Origin: Daucus carota subsp. sativus
Lineage: Eukaryota > Streptophyta > Magnoliopsida > Apiales > Apiaceae
Assembly: GCF_001625215.2 (NCBI RefSeq)
Contig: NC_030381.2
Location: forward strand, 4,551,131 to 4,615,130
Direction: 5' to 3'
Length of the DNA stretch: 64,000 nt
Made by a program: the position numbers and the translations under genes. The number at the start of each line of letters is the position of its first letter. Positions within the stretch are counted from its first letter, which is position 1. The notes beneath the pieces are model-generated. The model had not been told where the DNA came from, ran no database searches, and worked only from the letters and a program-made list of their open reading frames with translations. Below are positions 1 through 11,060 of this stretch, piece by piece.

Positions 1-18
1 CTTATTTCTTGAGTCCTT

Positions 19-106
19 GCGTTGAGTCGGGCGTAGAGTTTGGAGTATTCCCTTTTTGAAATGCGTTGAGTCGGGCGTAGAGTTTGGAGTATTCCCTTTT
101 TGAAAT
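19..106 (+). repeat. 44-bp tandem duplication in the 3' untranslated part of the truncated Athila copy
   Basis: Two consecutive copies of a 44-bp unit starting GCGTTGAGTCGGGCGTAGAG occupy 19-62 and 63-106. The intact element has the unit once, near 13003-13046, so this is a private duplication of the left copy. Confidence 0.9.
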
Positions 107-822
107 TAGAGTTTGTAAATCTTAAGTTTGGGGGAGTTAAGGGATGAATATGCCTTTCTAAAAAAAAAAGAAAAAAAAGAACAAAAAAAAATATCAGGTA
201 CTCCTTTGAGATCAATGGGTAAAATGCAATGTCATGTGAAAGGGACGATCCATGTACTTGTGCTGGTATTAAGTGCAAATGTATTAGAATAAGCAATTTC
301 TTGGTGACTTTTCACAACCCTTGATTACTGGAGAATTACTTGATTAAAAAAAAAGAAAAAAAAAGCGAAGTTGAATGGCGGTCGTGACTCACTTACACTG
401 AGAAGCGTCCCAACCTTAGACTTAGCGAGAAAAAAAAATATAGAAAAAATAGGAGAGGCATAGGAATTCTTTGGTGACCCTAAATGGTAGTTGACTCTGT
501 AGTAAAGAAGTGTTTAAACCGGATTCTTATTAACGGCTCATAGTGAGGACTTTATTGAAGTTTGATAGTCTTTGTTTTGTTTCCCTAGAGAGCATGCTAG
601 CACACACGATGCACTTCACACTAGTAGTGGAAGAGAACATGGCTAATGTGTGCAAGAGATGAATGCCGAGAATGTTGCATATTTTGAGGATGTTAAGTTA
701 ACAAGGATTACACTTCATGATTCGCTTAGATGTAGGCATTTAGTTGCATGCATGCATTACGTTACTAGTATTTGTGTGCGTGTCTATGCTTGAGGACAAG
801 CATCGGTTTAAGTTTGGGGGTG

Positions 823-1899
823 TGATAAGTGGATTTTATATCCACTTGGAAGCCTTCATTTTGACTTAAATGGATGATCTGGCCTCAAGCTTTTGATGTT
901 TTTGATATGTTTTAGTGTTATGTTATGTAGGTTTCTTTGGAGGAACACGAAGAGAATCATTCCAAGGAGCACGTGACGGCTACGGAGGAGATCTAGATTC
1001 ATAGTTTTCTTTTGTCTTCTTCCAATTAGGCGATACTTTTGGATGCTCATTCGGATTTGTTTCGAAACTCTTGTTTTACTCTTTTGATATTGTTTAAACT
1101 ATTCAGTACCATGTTTACTCTTATTCCCATGATGATGAGAAGTTCGATTATGAACTAATCATTATCGTGGGATTCTAGCGGATTTATATATGGATTTCAG
1201 TAGTTGATTTGCCTTAAATAATTGTGTGATAAAGTTGATTTCTTCGTATTGGTTGTGCTTATTCGTCTTGGATGCGTAGCTAACATCTTAGATTGTTTGT
1301 TAATCTTTATTGAAGCGACAGTGGATATATTGATTTAGAACTTGCCATGCGAACATAGGATTATGTATTCGATATACATGATTAGTGGTGTGATTTTAAC
1401 CATCTTGCATCGCCCTATGTAATCTTGATAGATAACTTGTTCTTCAACCGTTATGTTTTCAAATTCTATAGACATATAGGGTCTAAGCATAATTGGTGTC
1501 TGTTTACCTTCTATCTTAATTGTGGATGTGTAGCAGTATGGTGCACGTATAACGACAGTTAGCGTGTATCAGTTTCGTGTTATCTGATTAGTTATCAACC
1601 ATCACATATCGATAAGGCATAGCTCTGAAGGAAGTATATAATGAAGTTAGAATCCCATGTCCTATTCTCATTAGTAAATCGTTATTCTATTAGTTCATAA
1701 TTCTTAGTTTCATAATTCAAATAGGATTAGTTAAGTATAAAACCAAAACCCAATTTGATTACTTGTCCAAGCATTGAATAATAATCATACATTGGTGCAT
1801 AAGTGCATATTTCTGAATACACCAGTCTCTGTGGGAACGAACTGAATTTGATTCTATACTACTTGTGACCACGTACGCTTGCGTGATTTTGTGCGAACA
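823..1899 (+). repeat. 3' LTR of the truncated Athila copy (1077 bp)
   Basis: It begins with the same TG dinucleotide and 8-bp hairpin as the 1311-bp LTRs of the intact element and ends in the same GCGAACA. It is about 235 bp shorter because a block near its start is missing: the sequence jumps from the GAACACGAAGAG region to AATCATTCCAAGG. The missing block holds the GGGGCACCCGCCCC repeats in the intact LTRs. The stretch about 1441-1605 is nearly identical to the young LTRs while the flanks are more diverged. Confidence 0.88.
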
Positions 1900-2056
1900 G
1901 GCGGGAACTCGGGTTCAAATGTTTTATCTGGATAAATAAAGTATGATATATTTTGGGCCGGAATTGTAAATATGCGAGCAGAGCCCAGTGCTAGAACTAA
2001 TCATTTGTCGTCTGACTTTAATTATAACCGGTATTAACACGTGCTATTAGGTTTAA

Positions 2057-2088
2057 CTAGCAATCTTGCCCGTGCTTCGCACACGGGT
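2057..2088 (-). other. Helitron 3'-terminal hairpin and CTAG end
   Basis: On the minus strand a stem with arms CCCGTG and CACGGG lies eight bases before a terminal CTAG, then a T flank. Plant Helitrons end in CTRR about 10 nt after a short GC hairpin, and this fits. Confidence 0.65.
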
Positions 2089-2447
2089 AACGCTTGAATT
2101 TTAAAATCTAAATAATTGATTGTAATGTTCTTATTTGTGACAAACACGGATTAAATTACAGAAGGATGTTCATTGTGCTACAAATCACATTCTTTGAGCC
2201 ACAACCTACTATTACTCTTTGAGTGATATTTAATTCATTTGACAGAACTTAGTATCATGCGCTGTAGACGGTGGTAGCATTAATCTTGCAATTGGAGGAT
2301 AATAACCATAAAATCAGTGGCTGCAGATACAGCACAACTGAACCTTGATTATCTTCAAGTGCCTGCATAAACCAGTGCTTCATAGTGCTTTCTGCACAGC
2401 AAGTGAACACGTTTTCTGCCTCGTTGATGATTGTAATAGTAACTGAC

Positions 2448-2516
2448 CTGGAGCATCACATAGATCTGCACATAGTTTGGTAGCTTCTTTTCCTCGTCAC
2501 GAATAGTTGCTGGAGT
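2448..2516 (-). pseudogene. Captured exon, possibly from a beta-amylase gene
   Basis: A 69-bp open stretch lies between an acceptor (TATGCAG) and a donor (GTCAGT) on the minus strand. It encodes 23 residues including NYVQIYVML, which resembles the N-terminal NYVxxYVML strand of plant beta-amylases. Nothing else of that enzyme is recognisable nearby, so this is a stray exon rather than a gene. The identification rests on about nine residues and could be chance. It lies inside the proposed Helitron. Confidence 0.3.
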
Positions 2517-3389
2517 CTGCATATTTGAAAATTTTGAAAAAAGACACGAGAACTATGAGAAGATTTAGTTCTCCATGTAATGTATTCTGTAACCCTTTTC
2601 TAGATTGTTAAGTGTGGTATATTGGCTCCTTATCTTTAGAAAGCAGCATAGTAATGGGACAATAAGGAACACCGATGGTGAAAAGCTAACTCTCGAGCTT
2701 TTCAGATGATTCCATTATGGTTCCATGAAATCGGTATTGTAAACCATTTAGTTAAGCTATGATCCCATTTTATAAATTACTAAAATCTCACGGTGGAGGA
2801 AATCTACCTCTACAGACAGAAAACAAATCTGAGAAACGTCTGCTCGAATCCTAGATAGAGTTTAATGCAAGATCTATAGTTGCACATGATCATCAGTGAA
2901 ATCATTGAAATGTTATTAGTGAAAACAACGCAAAATAAATCAGAACTGATCATAATCTCATTATGTATGCATTGTACTCTTAAAAAAGCAGGTCTGGACA
3001 AAAGCTGAGGTTAATGAAGTGCACGCGAAATCACTTCCTGGACATTAAGGATCAGCACCAAGACAAATGAAATAAATAATAATTCTCCTTCTGGCAAAAG
3101 TAGTAAAAGCGAAATAAAAGGTTATAAGATTAAATCATGTTCTAAGCTGCAGATGAAAGAATTAGAAACTGGTTACACTTGATCTTATAACTTGCAGATA
3201 TGCAATGAACCTGCATATCCTGTTTTGCTATTCAAAACAGCAAATCATTTCTGCAAATAGATAGTTCTTAAATATTAAATGTCATTAGCAACAAACAAAC
3301 AGGATGATTGAACAAACCGCAAAGCATTGAACATGAATATTATAATTGTAATAATCCGAAACATTCAATAATTTCTGGAAAAACCAAAA

Positions 3390-3665
3390 TAAAATACTAA
3401 CATCCATTGCGAATAAGGAAGAAAAATTCGACATTGAGAATCCAAGGATGACCTCCCCGTCCAGTTGAAGCAGCATGCCTTTATCATCAAGAAGCTCCAG
3501 TCTATTTTTCCTGTAACAGATCGTTCACACATGTCACGGCTCACAATGTGGACACAAACGTCTATCTAAACAGAAGTTGTGAAACCTAGATATTCCAAAA
3601 AAGCTTACCAGTTTAACTCTCTTTGGAGAAGACGTAGCAGTTCCCGGTGTGTCGCTGCCTTGTGA
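3390..3665 (-). pseudogene. Two exon-like fragments of an unidentified gene
   Basis: On the minus strand a short open stretch encodes THRELLRLLQRELN and ends at a GTAAGC donor near 3608. After a small intron-like gap a second stretch (about 3510-3390) encodes RLELLDDKGMLLQLDGEVI and runs to a GTTAGT-like donor. The protein family is not recognised. These look like further captured exons in the Helitron, interrupted downstream by nothing obvious. Confidence 0.3.
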
Positions 3666-3872
3666 TACTTTGTCAGCAACAATGTAAAATACTAAATCAT
3701 TAATTTTCAGAAGAGTCAGGTCATGAAATAGTATCCAGGATGCCCGACTTGTGAATAAAAAATTTATACATATCAGTATTAGTCTAATTCATGCTTCGCC
3801 TAATCAGTATTAGTCTAATTCAGGCTTTCCTAGTCTGTATAAAAATCTGTATTAAAAAGCTTTTAAGGTGAC

Positions 3873-5183
3873 TGATAAGTGGATTTTATATCCACTTGGA
3901 AGCCTTCGTTTTGACTTAAATGGATGATTTGGCCTCAAGCTTTTGATATTTTTGATATGTTTTAGTGTAATGTTGTGCAGGTTTCTTTGGAGGAGAACGA
4001 AGAGGAGATTCATAGCTTTCAGTGAAAAAAAACGGCGAAGCAATCGGATGCGCGAGTCAAAAGTTATGGACAAAGAAGTGGGCTGCTGAATTGGGGCACC
4101 CGCCCCAAATCTGGGGCACCCGCCCCAAACTGGCAGCGAAAATTGAAGCCATTGGACCGTTTCTGATCCGGTACAAGGCCCGTTCGCTGGGGAAGTTTAA
4201 GAAAGGCTTTGGGGGACTAAAAACACAACCTAGAATCATTCCAAGGAGCACGTGACGGCTACGGAGAAGATCAAGATCGAATTTCATAGCTTTTACTTTT
4301 GTAATTCTTCGAAGTAGGCGTAACTTTGGATGCTCGTGTCGGATTTGTTTCTTAACTCTTGTTCTAGTACTTTGATATTGTTTTTCCTATTCAGTACCAT
4401 GTTTACATTCAAACCCATGATGATGAGAAGTTCGATTATGAACTAATCATTATCATGGGATTTTAGCGGATTTATCGATGAATTTCAGTAGTTAAATTGC
4501 CTTGTTCATATGTGATGGTTTGATTTCCTCGTATTGGTTGTGCTTATTCTTCTTGGATGCGTAGCTAACATCTAAGTTGTGGGTTAATCTTTATTGAAGC
4601 GACAGTGAATATATTGATTTAGAACTTGCCATGCGAGCATAGGTTTCGTGTTCGATAACATGACTTGTGATGTGATTTTACCCATCTTGCATCGCCCTAT
4701 GTAATCTTGATAGATAACTTGCTCTTCAACCGTTATGTTTTCAAATTCTATAGACATATAGGGTCTAAGCATAATTGGTGTCTGTTTACCTTCTATCTTA
4801 ATTGTGGATGTGTAGCAGTATGGTGCACGTATAACGACAGTTAGCGTGTATCAGTTTCGTGTTATCTGATTAGTTATCAACCATTACAATCGAATAAAGG
4901 TAGAACTCTGATTGAAGTTGTTAATGAAGCTAGAATCCCATGTCCTATTCTCATTAGTAAATCGTTATTCTATTAGTTCATAATTCTTAGTTTCATAATT
5001 CAAATAGGATTAGTTAAGTATAAAACCAAAACCCAATTTGATTACTTGTCCAAGCATTGAATAATAATCATACATTGGTGCATAAGTGCATATTTCTGAA
5101 TACACCAGTCTCTGTGGGTACGAACTTGAATAATATTCTATATTACTTGTGACCACGTACACTTGCGTGATTTTGTGCGAACA
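3873..5183 (+). repeat. 5' LTR of the intact Athila element (1311 bp)
   Basis: It runs from TGATAAGTGG to GTGCGAACA. Right after the first bases comes a perfect 8-bp inverted repeat, AAGTGGAT/ATCCACTT (3877-3884 and 3890-3897). Near 4098-4135 there are two tandem copies of a GGGGCACCCGCCCCAAA motif that are absent from the left-hand Athila copy. Short ORFs inside it on either strand are not genes. Confidence 0.97.
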
Positions 5184-5189
5184 AGTTTT

Positions 5190-5207
5190 TGGCGCCGCTG
5201 CCGGGGA
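5190..5207 (+). other. Primer-binding site, complementary to tRNA-Asp
   Basis: TGGCGCCGCTGCCGGGGA starts six bases after the 5' LTR. It matches the complement of the 3' end of plant tRNA-Asp with about one mismatch. tRNA-Asp priming is usual for Athila elements. Confidence 0.88.
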
Positions 5208-5322
5208 CTCGGTGTTTATTTTAGTTTATGTGCTTGTCATTAGTGGTCGTTAAAGTTCATTGACTTGGATTCTTTTCTCACTTTAGTTCGTTGTGTGTGT
5301 TTCAGGTACTTAAGGGACGTGT

Positions 5323-8300
5323 ATGCGAACACGTTCTCAGGCTCGTAAGGAAGCATTAATTAAGGAAGAATTGGAAGAGATTGATACGATGGGTGATCAA
5401 CCACCAGCTGTGAATATTCCTAAGGCTCTGAAGGCTTTCTCTGAGCCTAAAATCAATGACATTCAATCGAGCATTGTCAGGCCAGCAATTCAGGCTAACA
5501 CTTTCGAGATCAAACCGAGCACTATTCAGATGGTACAGAACTCAGTGCAGTTTGGGGGTTCTCCGACTGAGGATCCTAATACTCATATTCGGGACTTCAT
5601 TGAGATCTGCGACACTTTCAAGTTCAATGGTGTTACGGACGATGCCATCAGATTGAGGTTGTTCCCATTTTCTCTGAGGGATAAGGCTAAAGGATGGTTG
5701 CATTCTCTTCCTGCAGGATCTATTACGACATGGGAGGATCTGGCTCAGAAATTTCTTACTAAGTTCTTCCCTATGGCTAAAACCGCTGCAATCAGGAATG
5801 CTATCACTCAATTTTCTCAGTTGTCTGGTGAAACTTTATGTGAAGCTTGGGAACGCTACAAGGAGATGCTTCGAAAGTGCCCACATCATGGGATGCCTGA
5901 TTGGATGGTGATAAATTGTTTTTACAATGGGTTGGGTCCTCAATCGAGGCCAATGCTCGATGCTGCATCAGGTGGGGCTCTATGGGCTAAGAGCTATGAT
6001 GAGGCTTATGAGTTGATCGAGATGATGGCTGCGAATGAATATCAGAATCCTACTCAGCGTCTTCATCAGGGCAAGGCAGCAGGAATTCTAGATGTTGATG
6101 CTACTACAGCCATAGCTGCTCAGCTTAAGGCTCTTACTATGAAGGTGGATTCTTTGGCAAATCTAGGAAATCAGCAGCCACCTTCAGTCTGCGAGCTCTG
6201 TGCTGGAGCACATTCTTCGGATCAGTGTGCTATATCGAGCGAATCCGCTCAGTTTGTGAGCAACTTTCAGAGGTCACAACAGCCAGCTCCGGCCACTTAT
6301 CATCCTAATAATCGGAATCATCCGAATTTCAGCTGGAGCAATAATCAGAATTACATGCCACAACAACAGCAACAGTTTCAGCAGCAAGGATCTAGACCTT
6401 TTAACCCTTCTGGTTTTCAACAACAGTTTGCACCGAGACAGCAATTCCATCCACCCGGATTCCAGCAACAAAATCATGGGGTGGCTGGACAGTCTTCCAA
6501 TGAAAGATCAGAATTGGAAGAATTGAGATTAATGGTGAAAAGCCAATCGGTGTCAATCAAGACTTTGGAGAATCAGATTGGGCAAATTGCTAATGCGTTG
6601 ATTAATAGACCACAAGGAACTCTTCCTAGTGATACTGAGGCCAATCCGGGCAAGAAGGAAGTAAAGGAACAGGTACAGGCTGTCACCTTGAGATCCGGAA
6701 AGGTTACGAAAGATAAAGAATCAGCAACAGAGCGGAACAAGGAAGAGAGTGATCAACAGGTTGAAACACCCGTACTCTCATCTGAGTCTGATAGTGGAAA
6801 AACTGTTGTTGAGGCTGAAAAGAATAAGGTCAACGAGGAAGCAAGCAAGGATTCAACCGAAAAGTCTAGCCCGAAAACTGATACTGGGGTCAAGCAAGTA
6901 TATCCACCTCCACCTTTTCCGAAGAGACTGCAAAAGCATAAGCTCGACAAACAATTTGCCAAATTTCTAGAGGTCTTCAAGAAATTACAAATCAACATAC
7001 CTTTTGCGGAGGCTCTAGAACAAATGCCGAGTTATGCTAAATTCATGAAAGGTATTCTATCTCGAAAACTTAAACTTGAGGAATTGGAGACTGTGGCTTT
7101 GACCGAGGAGTGTAGTGCTGTGTTGCAACAGAAATTGCCCCCGAAGCTGAAAGATCCGGGAAGTTTCACAATCCCGTGTACTATTGGGCAATTGTCGTTC
7201 GACAAGTGTTTGTGTGATTTGGGAGCTAGCATAAATCTGATGCCCTTGTCTATTTTCTTGCAACTTGGTCTTCCGGAGCTGAAACCTACTAATATGTCTT
7301 TGCAACTGGCTGATCGTTCGATTACATACCCAAGGGGGATAGTTGAAGATGTGTTGATAAAGGTAGATAAGCTAATCTTCCCGGCTGACTTTGTCATTCT
7401 CGACTTTGAGGAAGATAAAAAGATTCCCATCATCTTGGGGAGACCATTCCTTGCGACAGGGCGAACTTTGATTGATGTTCAAAAGGGTGAACTCACAATG
7501 AGAGTTCAAGATCAGATGGTCACTTTCAACGTGTTCAATGCCATAAAACTTCCATCAGATGAGGAGGATTGCTTTAAAGTGGATATGCTCGAAGCTGCAG
7601 CTCATTCGGAAATCGATAACAGGCTGAAAACTGACATCTTGGAAAGGGTTCTATCGGGTGACTCAGAATTCGGAGATGAGGAGGAGGAAGAACACCTTCA
7701 ATACTTGAATGCTTCTCCTTGGAGAAGACGGTTGGATCCTCCAATGGAATCTCTTGGGTTATCGGAGCTGAAGGACTCTCATGAAAAGCTGAAACCATCT
7801 ATTGTCGAAGCTCCTAAACTCGAGCTTAAGCAACTTCCCGAACACCTAAGGTATGCGTTTCTTGGCGAAGCTTCTACATTACCTGTAATTATTGCATCTA
7901 ACCTTTCAGGTAGCGAGGAAGAAAAGCTTTTGAGAATTCTTAGGGAGTTCAAATCAGCCATTGGATGGACTATTGCAGATATCAAGGGAATCAGCCCTTC
8001 TTATTGTCAACATAAAATTCTGATCGAGGAGGGTAGTAAACCCACTGTTGAGCATCAGAGAAGACTCAATCCAATTATGAAAGAAGTGGTGAAGAAGGAG
8101 ATTCTTAAGTGGCTTGATGCCGGCATTATTTATCCAATCTCGGATAGTTCTTGGGTGAGCCCTGTTCAGTGTGTGCCTAAGAAAGGAGGCATGACCGTGG
8201 TAGCTAATGAGAAGAATGAGCTCATTCCGACTCGTACAGTCACAGGTTGGAGAATATGCATGGACTATCGGAAGCTCAATAAAGCCACTAGAAAAGATCA

Positions 8301-10719
8301 CTTTCCGTTGCCTTTCATTGATCAGATGCTTGATAGGTTGGCCGGTCATGAGTACTATTGTCTTCTTGATGGGTATTCAGGGTATAATCAGATTTGTATC
8401 GCACCAGAGGATCAGGAGAAGACCACTTTCACTTGCCCTTTCGGCACATTTGCTTTCCGTCGTCTTTCTTTTGGACTTTGTGGTGCACCAGCAACTTTTC
8501 AGAGATGCATGATGGCTATTTTCTCCGAGATGATTGGTACCAATGTTGAGGTATTCATGGATGACTTTTCTGTGTTCGGCACTTCTTATGATGAATGCTT
8601 GAGCAACTTGACGATGGTGCTAAAAAGATGTGTGGAAACTAATCTCGTTCTTAATTGGGAAAAATGCCACTTCATGGTTCAAGAAGGCATAATCCTTGGG
8701 CATAAAGTTTCGAACAAGGGTCTTGAGGTGGATAAAGCTAAGGTGGAGACAATTGAAAACCTTCCTCCACCAATTTCAGTAAAGGGAATTAGGAGTTTTC
8801 TTGGTCACGCGGGTTTCTATCGACGGTTCATCAAGGATTTCTCTAAAATCACCAAACCCTTGTGCAACTTGTTAGAGAAGGATGTGCCCTTCAAATTTGA
8901 TGGAGAGTGCTTGGTTGCGTTTGAAACTCTAAAGAAGAAATTAACCACAGCACCTGTTATTACTGCACCTGATTGGAATGAGCCTTTCGGGATGATGTGT
9001 GATGCTAGTGACTATGCGGTGGGAGCTGTGCTTGGTCAGAGAAAGAATAACATCTTTCATGTGATTTACTATGCTAGTAAGACTCTCAATGGGGCTCAGC
9101 TAAATTACACTACCACCGAAAAGGAGCTGCTGGCTATTGTTTATGGATTCGAGAAATTCAGGTCTTATTTGCTTGGGACGAAGGTGTTGGTTTACACTGA
9201 TCATGCTGCCATTCGGTATTTAGTGTCGAAGAAAGATTCGAAGCCTCGTTTGATTCGTTGGGTTCTCTTACTTCAGGAATTCGAGTTGGAGATCAAAGAT
9301 AGAAAGGGCACTGAAAATCAGGTGGCTGATCATCTCTCTCGGTTGGAAGATGAAGCACGAGCATCCAAAGACACCACTTTAATTAATGAGTCGTTTCCTG
9401 ATGAACAATTATTTGGGGTACAAGAGGAAGAGCCATGGTTTGCGGATATTGTGAATTATCTGGTGAGTAATGTCATTCCCCCTGATTTGTCTTATGCTCA
9501 AAAGAAAAAGTTCCTTCATGAGGCGAAGTGGTATCGTTGGGATGAGCCATTCTTGTTTCGTCAAGGTTCCGATCAAATTATCAGAAGGTGTATTCCATAC
9601 AGTGAGATTGAAGGAATATTGCAAGCTTACCACGACTCTACTTATGGAGGACACTATGGAGGACAGAAGACAGCTGCTCGTATTCTGCAGGCGGGATTCT
9701 TTTGGCCTACTCTCTTTAAAGACGCTCATCAGTTTGTGTTGAAGTGTGATCGTTGCCAAAGGGTTGGTAATATCTCTAGAAGGGATGAAATGCCTCTCAA
9801 TGTACTTCTTGAGGTTGAAATCTTCGATGTGTGGGGTATTGACTTCATGGGACCCTTCATCTCGTCTTGCAATAATCTCTACATTCTTCTCGCTGTGGAT
9901 TACGTGTCTAAATGGGTTGAAGTCAAAGCTTTACCAACCAACACCGCTGCGGTAGTCATCAGTTTTCTTCAGAAGAACATATTCACTCGTTTTGGTACTC
10001 CTCGAGTGATAATCAGTGATGAAGGATCACACTTTTGCAATCGCAAGTTCACAGCGCTGATGGAACGGTTTGGTATCAATCATAGAGTTGCCACAGCCTA
10101 TCATCCTCAAACGAATGGGCAAGCTGAGGTATCTAATCGTGAAATCAAGCGAATCCTAGAGAAAGTTGTGAGTCCTTCGAGGAAAGATTGGGCGTTAAAG
10201 CTTGATGAGGCCGTGTGGGCCTATAGAACGGCGTATAAGACTCCATTGGGGATGTCACCTTTTCAGTTGGTCTATGGAAAAGCATGTCATTTGCCCGCGG
10301 AGTTAGAGCACAAAGCATATTGGGCTTTAAAGAAATTAAATTTTGATATGACAGCTGCTGGTGAGAAAAGAATGCTTCAAATTAATGAACTCGACGAGTT
10401 TAGGCTTCAGGCGTACGAGAACAATAAACTCTACAAGGAAAAAGTGAAGAGATGGCATGATAGGAAGTTGGTGCAAAAGGATTTCTTCATTGGCCAACAA
10501 GTGTTACTTTTTAATTCTCGTCTAAGGCTATTTCCGGGAAAGTTGAAGTCTAGATGGTCGGGTCCTTTCACAATAAAGACGGTGTTTCCACATGGAGCAA
10601 TTGAAATATATGAAACAACACCGGAGGAATCATTTAAAGTGAATGGACAAAGATTGAAGCCATATTTCGGAGGACCGGTGAATCGCGAGTCGGTAAGCAC
10701 CATCCTCACTATTATTTAA
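5323..10719 (+). CDS. gag-pol: Athila Gag-Pol polyprotein, intact
   Basis: This single 1798-residue ORF encodes the structural and replication proteins of the retrotransposon. Gag occupies about residues 70-210 (WLHSLP, FLTKFFP motifs). It is followed by a variant CX2CX3HX4C zinc knuckle (C290, C293, H297, C302) and a Q/N-rich linker (about 335-400). The aspartic protease has DLGA at D632, where other gypsy elements have DS/TGA. Reverse transcriptase carries FMDD with D1080/D1081. RNase H has the DAS motif at D1227. Integrase has the HHCC zinc finger (H1437, H1444, C1475, C1478) and a complete D,D(35)E triad (D1507, D1566, E1602). There is no chromodomain. No stop or frameshift interrupts it, in line with the young LTRs. 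The ATG at 5323 lies 115 bases after the primer-binding site and is the first long-ORF start. Confidence 0.95.
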   Translation: MRTRSQARKEALIKEELEEIDTMGDQPPAVNIPKALKAFSEPKINDIQSSIVRPAIQANTFEIKPSTIQMVQNSVQFGGSPTEDPNTHIRDFIEICDTFKFNGVTDDAIRLRLFPFSLRDKAKGWLHSLPAGSITTWEDLAQKFLTKFFPMAKTAAIRNAITQFSQLSGETLCEAWERYKEMLRKCPHHGMPDWMVINCFYNGLGPQSRPMLDAASGGALWAKSYDEAYELIEMMAANEYQNPTQRLHQGKAAGILDVDATTAIAAQLKALTMKVDSLANLGNQQPPSVCELCAGAHSSDQCAISSESAQFVSNFQRSQQPAPATYHPNNRNHPNFSWSNNQNYMPQQQQQFQQQGSRPFNPSGFQQQFAPRQQFHPPGFQQQNHGVAGQSSNERSELEELRLMVKSQSVSIKTLENQIGQIANALINRPQGTLPSDTEANPGKKEVKEQVQAVTLRSGKVTKDKESATERNKEESDQQVETPVLSSESDSGKTVVEAEKNKVNEEASKDSTEKSSPKTDTGVKQVYPPPPFPKRLQKHKLDKQFAKFLEVFKKLQINIPFAEALEQMPSYAKFMKGILSRKLKLEELETVALTEECSAVLQQKLPPKLKDPGSFTIPCTIGQLSFDKCLCDLGASINLMPLSIFLQLGLPELKPTNMSLQLADRSITYPRGIVEDVLIKVDKLIFPADFVILDFEEDKKIPIILGRPFLATGRTLIDVQKGELTMRVQDQMVTFNVFNAIKLPSDEEDCFKVDMLEAAAHSEIDNRLKTDILERVLSGDSEFGDEEEEEHLQYLNASPWRRRLDPPMESLGLSELKDSHEKLKPSIVEAPKLELKQLPEHLRYAFLGEASTLPVIIASNLSGSEEEKLLRILREFKSAIGWTIADIKGISPSYCQHKILIEEGSKPTVEHQRRLNPIMKEVVKKEILKWLDAGIIYPISDSSWVSPVQCVPKKGGMTVVANEKNELIPTRTVTGWRICMDYRKLNKATRKDHFPLPFIDQMLDRLAGHEYYCLLDGYSGYNQICIAPEDQEKTTFTCPFGTFAFRRLSFGLCGAPATFQRCMMAIFSEMIGTNVEVFMDDFSVFGTSYDECLSNLTMVLKRCVETNLVLNWEKCHFMVQEGIILGHKVSNKGLEVDKAKVETIENLPPPISVKGIRSFLGHAGFYRRFIKDFSKITKPLCNLLEKDVPFKFDGECLVAFETLKKKLTTAPVITAPDWNEPFGMMCDASDYAVGAVLGQRKNNIFHVIYYASKTLNGAQLNYTTTEKELLAIVYGFEKFRSYLLGTKVLVYTDHAAIRYLVSKKDSKPRLIRWVLLLQEFELEIKDRKGTENQVADHLSRLEDEARASKDTTLINESFPDEQLFGVQEEEPWFADIVNYLVSNVIPPDLSYAQKKKFLHEAKWYRWDEPFLFRQGSDQIIRRCIPYSEIEGILQAYHDSTYGGHYGGQKTAARILQAGFFWPTLFKDAHQFVLKCDRCQRVGNISRRDEMPLNVLLEVEIFDVWGIDFMGPFISSCNNLYILLAVDYVSKWVEVKALPTNTAAVVISFLQKNIFTRFGTPRVIISDEGSHFCNRKFTALMERFGINHRVATAYHPQTNGQAEVSNREIKRILEKVVSPSRKDWALKLDEAVWAYRTAYKTPLGMSPFQLVYGKACHLPAELEHKAYWALKKLNFDMTAAGEKRMLQINELDEFRLQAYENNKLYKEKVKRWHDRKLVQKDFFIGQQVLLFNSRLRLFPGKLKSRWSGPFTIKTVFPHGAIEIYETTPEESFKVNGQRLKPYFGGPVNRESVSTILTII

Positions 10720-10763
10720 TTCTTGGGACTTCACGTCAAGCTAATGACGGTAAACAAGCGCTT

Positions 10764-10781
10764 CGTGGGAGGCAACCCACG
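10764..10781 (+). other. Conserved hairpin just after the Gag-Pol stop
   Basis: CGTGGGAGGCAACCCACG forms a 6-bp perfect stem with a 6-nt loop, 45 nt after the polyprotein stop codon. I recall similar GGGAGGCAACCC hairpins at this place in Athila-group elements. It may mark an RNA signal between the two ORFs. Confidence 0.6.
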
Positions 10782-10794
10782 CGTTTTACTGTTT

Positions 10795-10800
<6 letters not shown>

Positions 10801-10827
<27 letters not shown>

Positions 10828-11060
10828 TTTGGAGTTAGAAAAAATTTTTGGGCGAAATACCACTGACCAAATGGGGCAGGTGCGCCAAAAATCGGGGCAC
10901 CCGCGCCAAAAGGCCAGCGGATTCGCGCCTGGGGCTGCCAAGCTCGCGCACCCGCGCCACGCGCAACGCACCCGCGCGAGCGGCGCGCCTGCGCCGTGGC
11001 CGGGGCGCCTGCGCTGCTTCGGCAGTGTGGCTCCTGGGCACTTAAAAAAAAAAAAAAAAA
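10801..11060 (+). other. GC-rich repeat island flanked by homopolymer tracts, between the two Athila ORFs
   Basis: A run of about 27 A (10801-10826) precedes, and an A-run then a T-run (about 11044-11068) follows, a very GC-rich block (about 10860-11040). The block is built from variants of GGGGCACCCGCGCC and GCGCCTGCGC. The same core motif occurs twice in each LTR of this element. The block is open in several frames only because it is GC-rich, and I see no protein in it. Confidence 0.7.

Larger units (their letters stand above)
1..1899 (+). mobile_element. 3' end of an Athila-like Ty3/gypsy LTR retrotransposon, truncated by the window edge
   Basis: Positions 1-822 match the stretch after the second ORF of the intact element further right (about 13000-13797) almost base for base, including the A-rich tracts and the conserved block near 360-480. 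They end in a purine-rich tract (AGTTTGGGGGTG, 811-822), which is followed by an LTR starting TGATAAGTGG and ending GTGCGAACA. No coding region of this copy lies in the window, so its 5' part is off the left edge. It is a related but older or different copy: it has many substitutions relative to the intact element and a shorter LTR. Target duplication cannot be tested because the left end is missing. Confidence 0.9.

Noticed and set aside
1..5183. One large nested element joining the left LTR and the Athila 5' LTR
   Set aside because: The intact element has its own perfect target duplication and the sequence between is Helitron-like, so the two are independent insertions.
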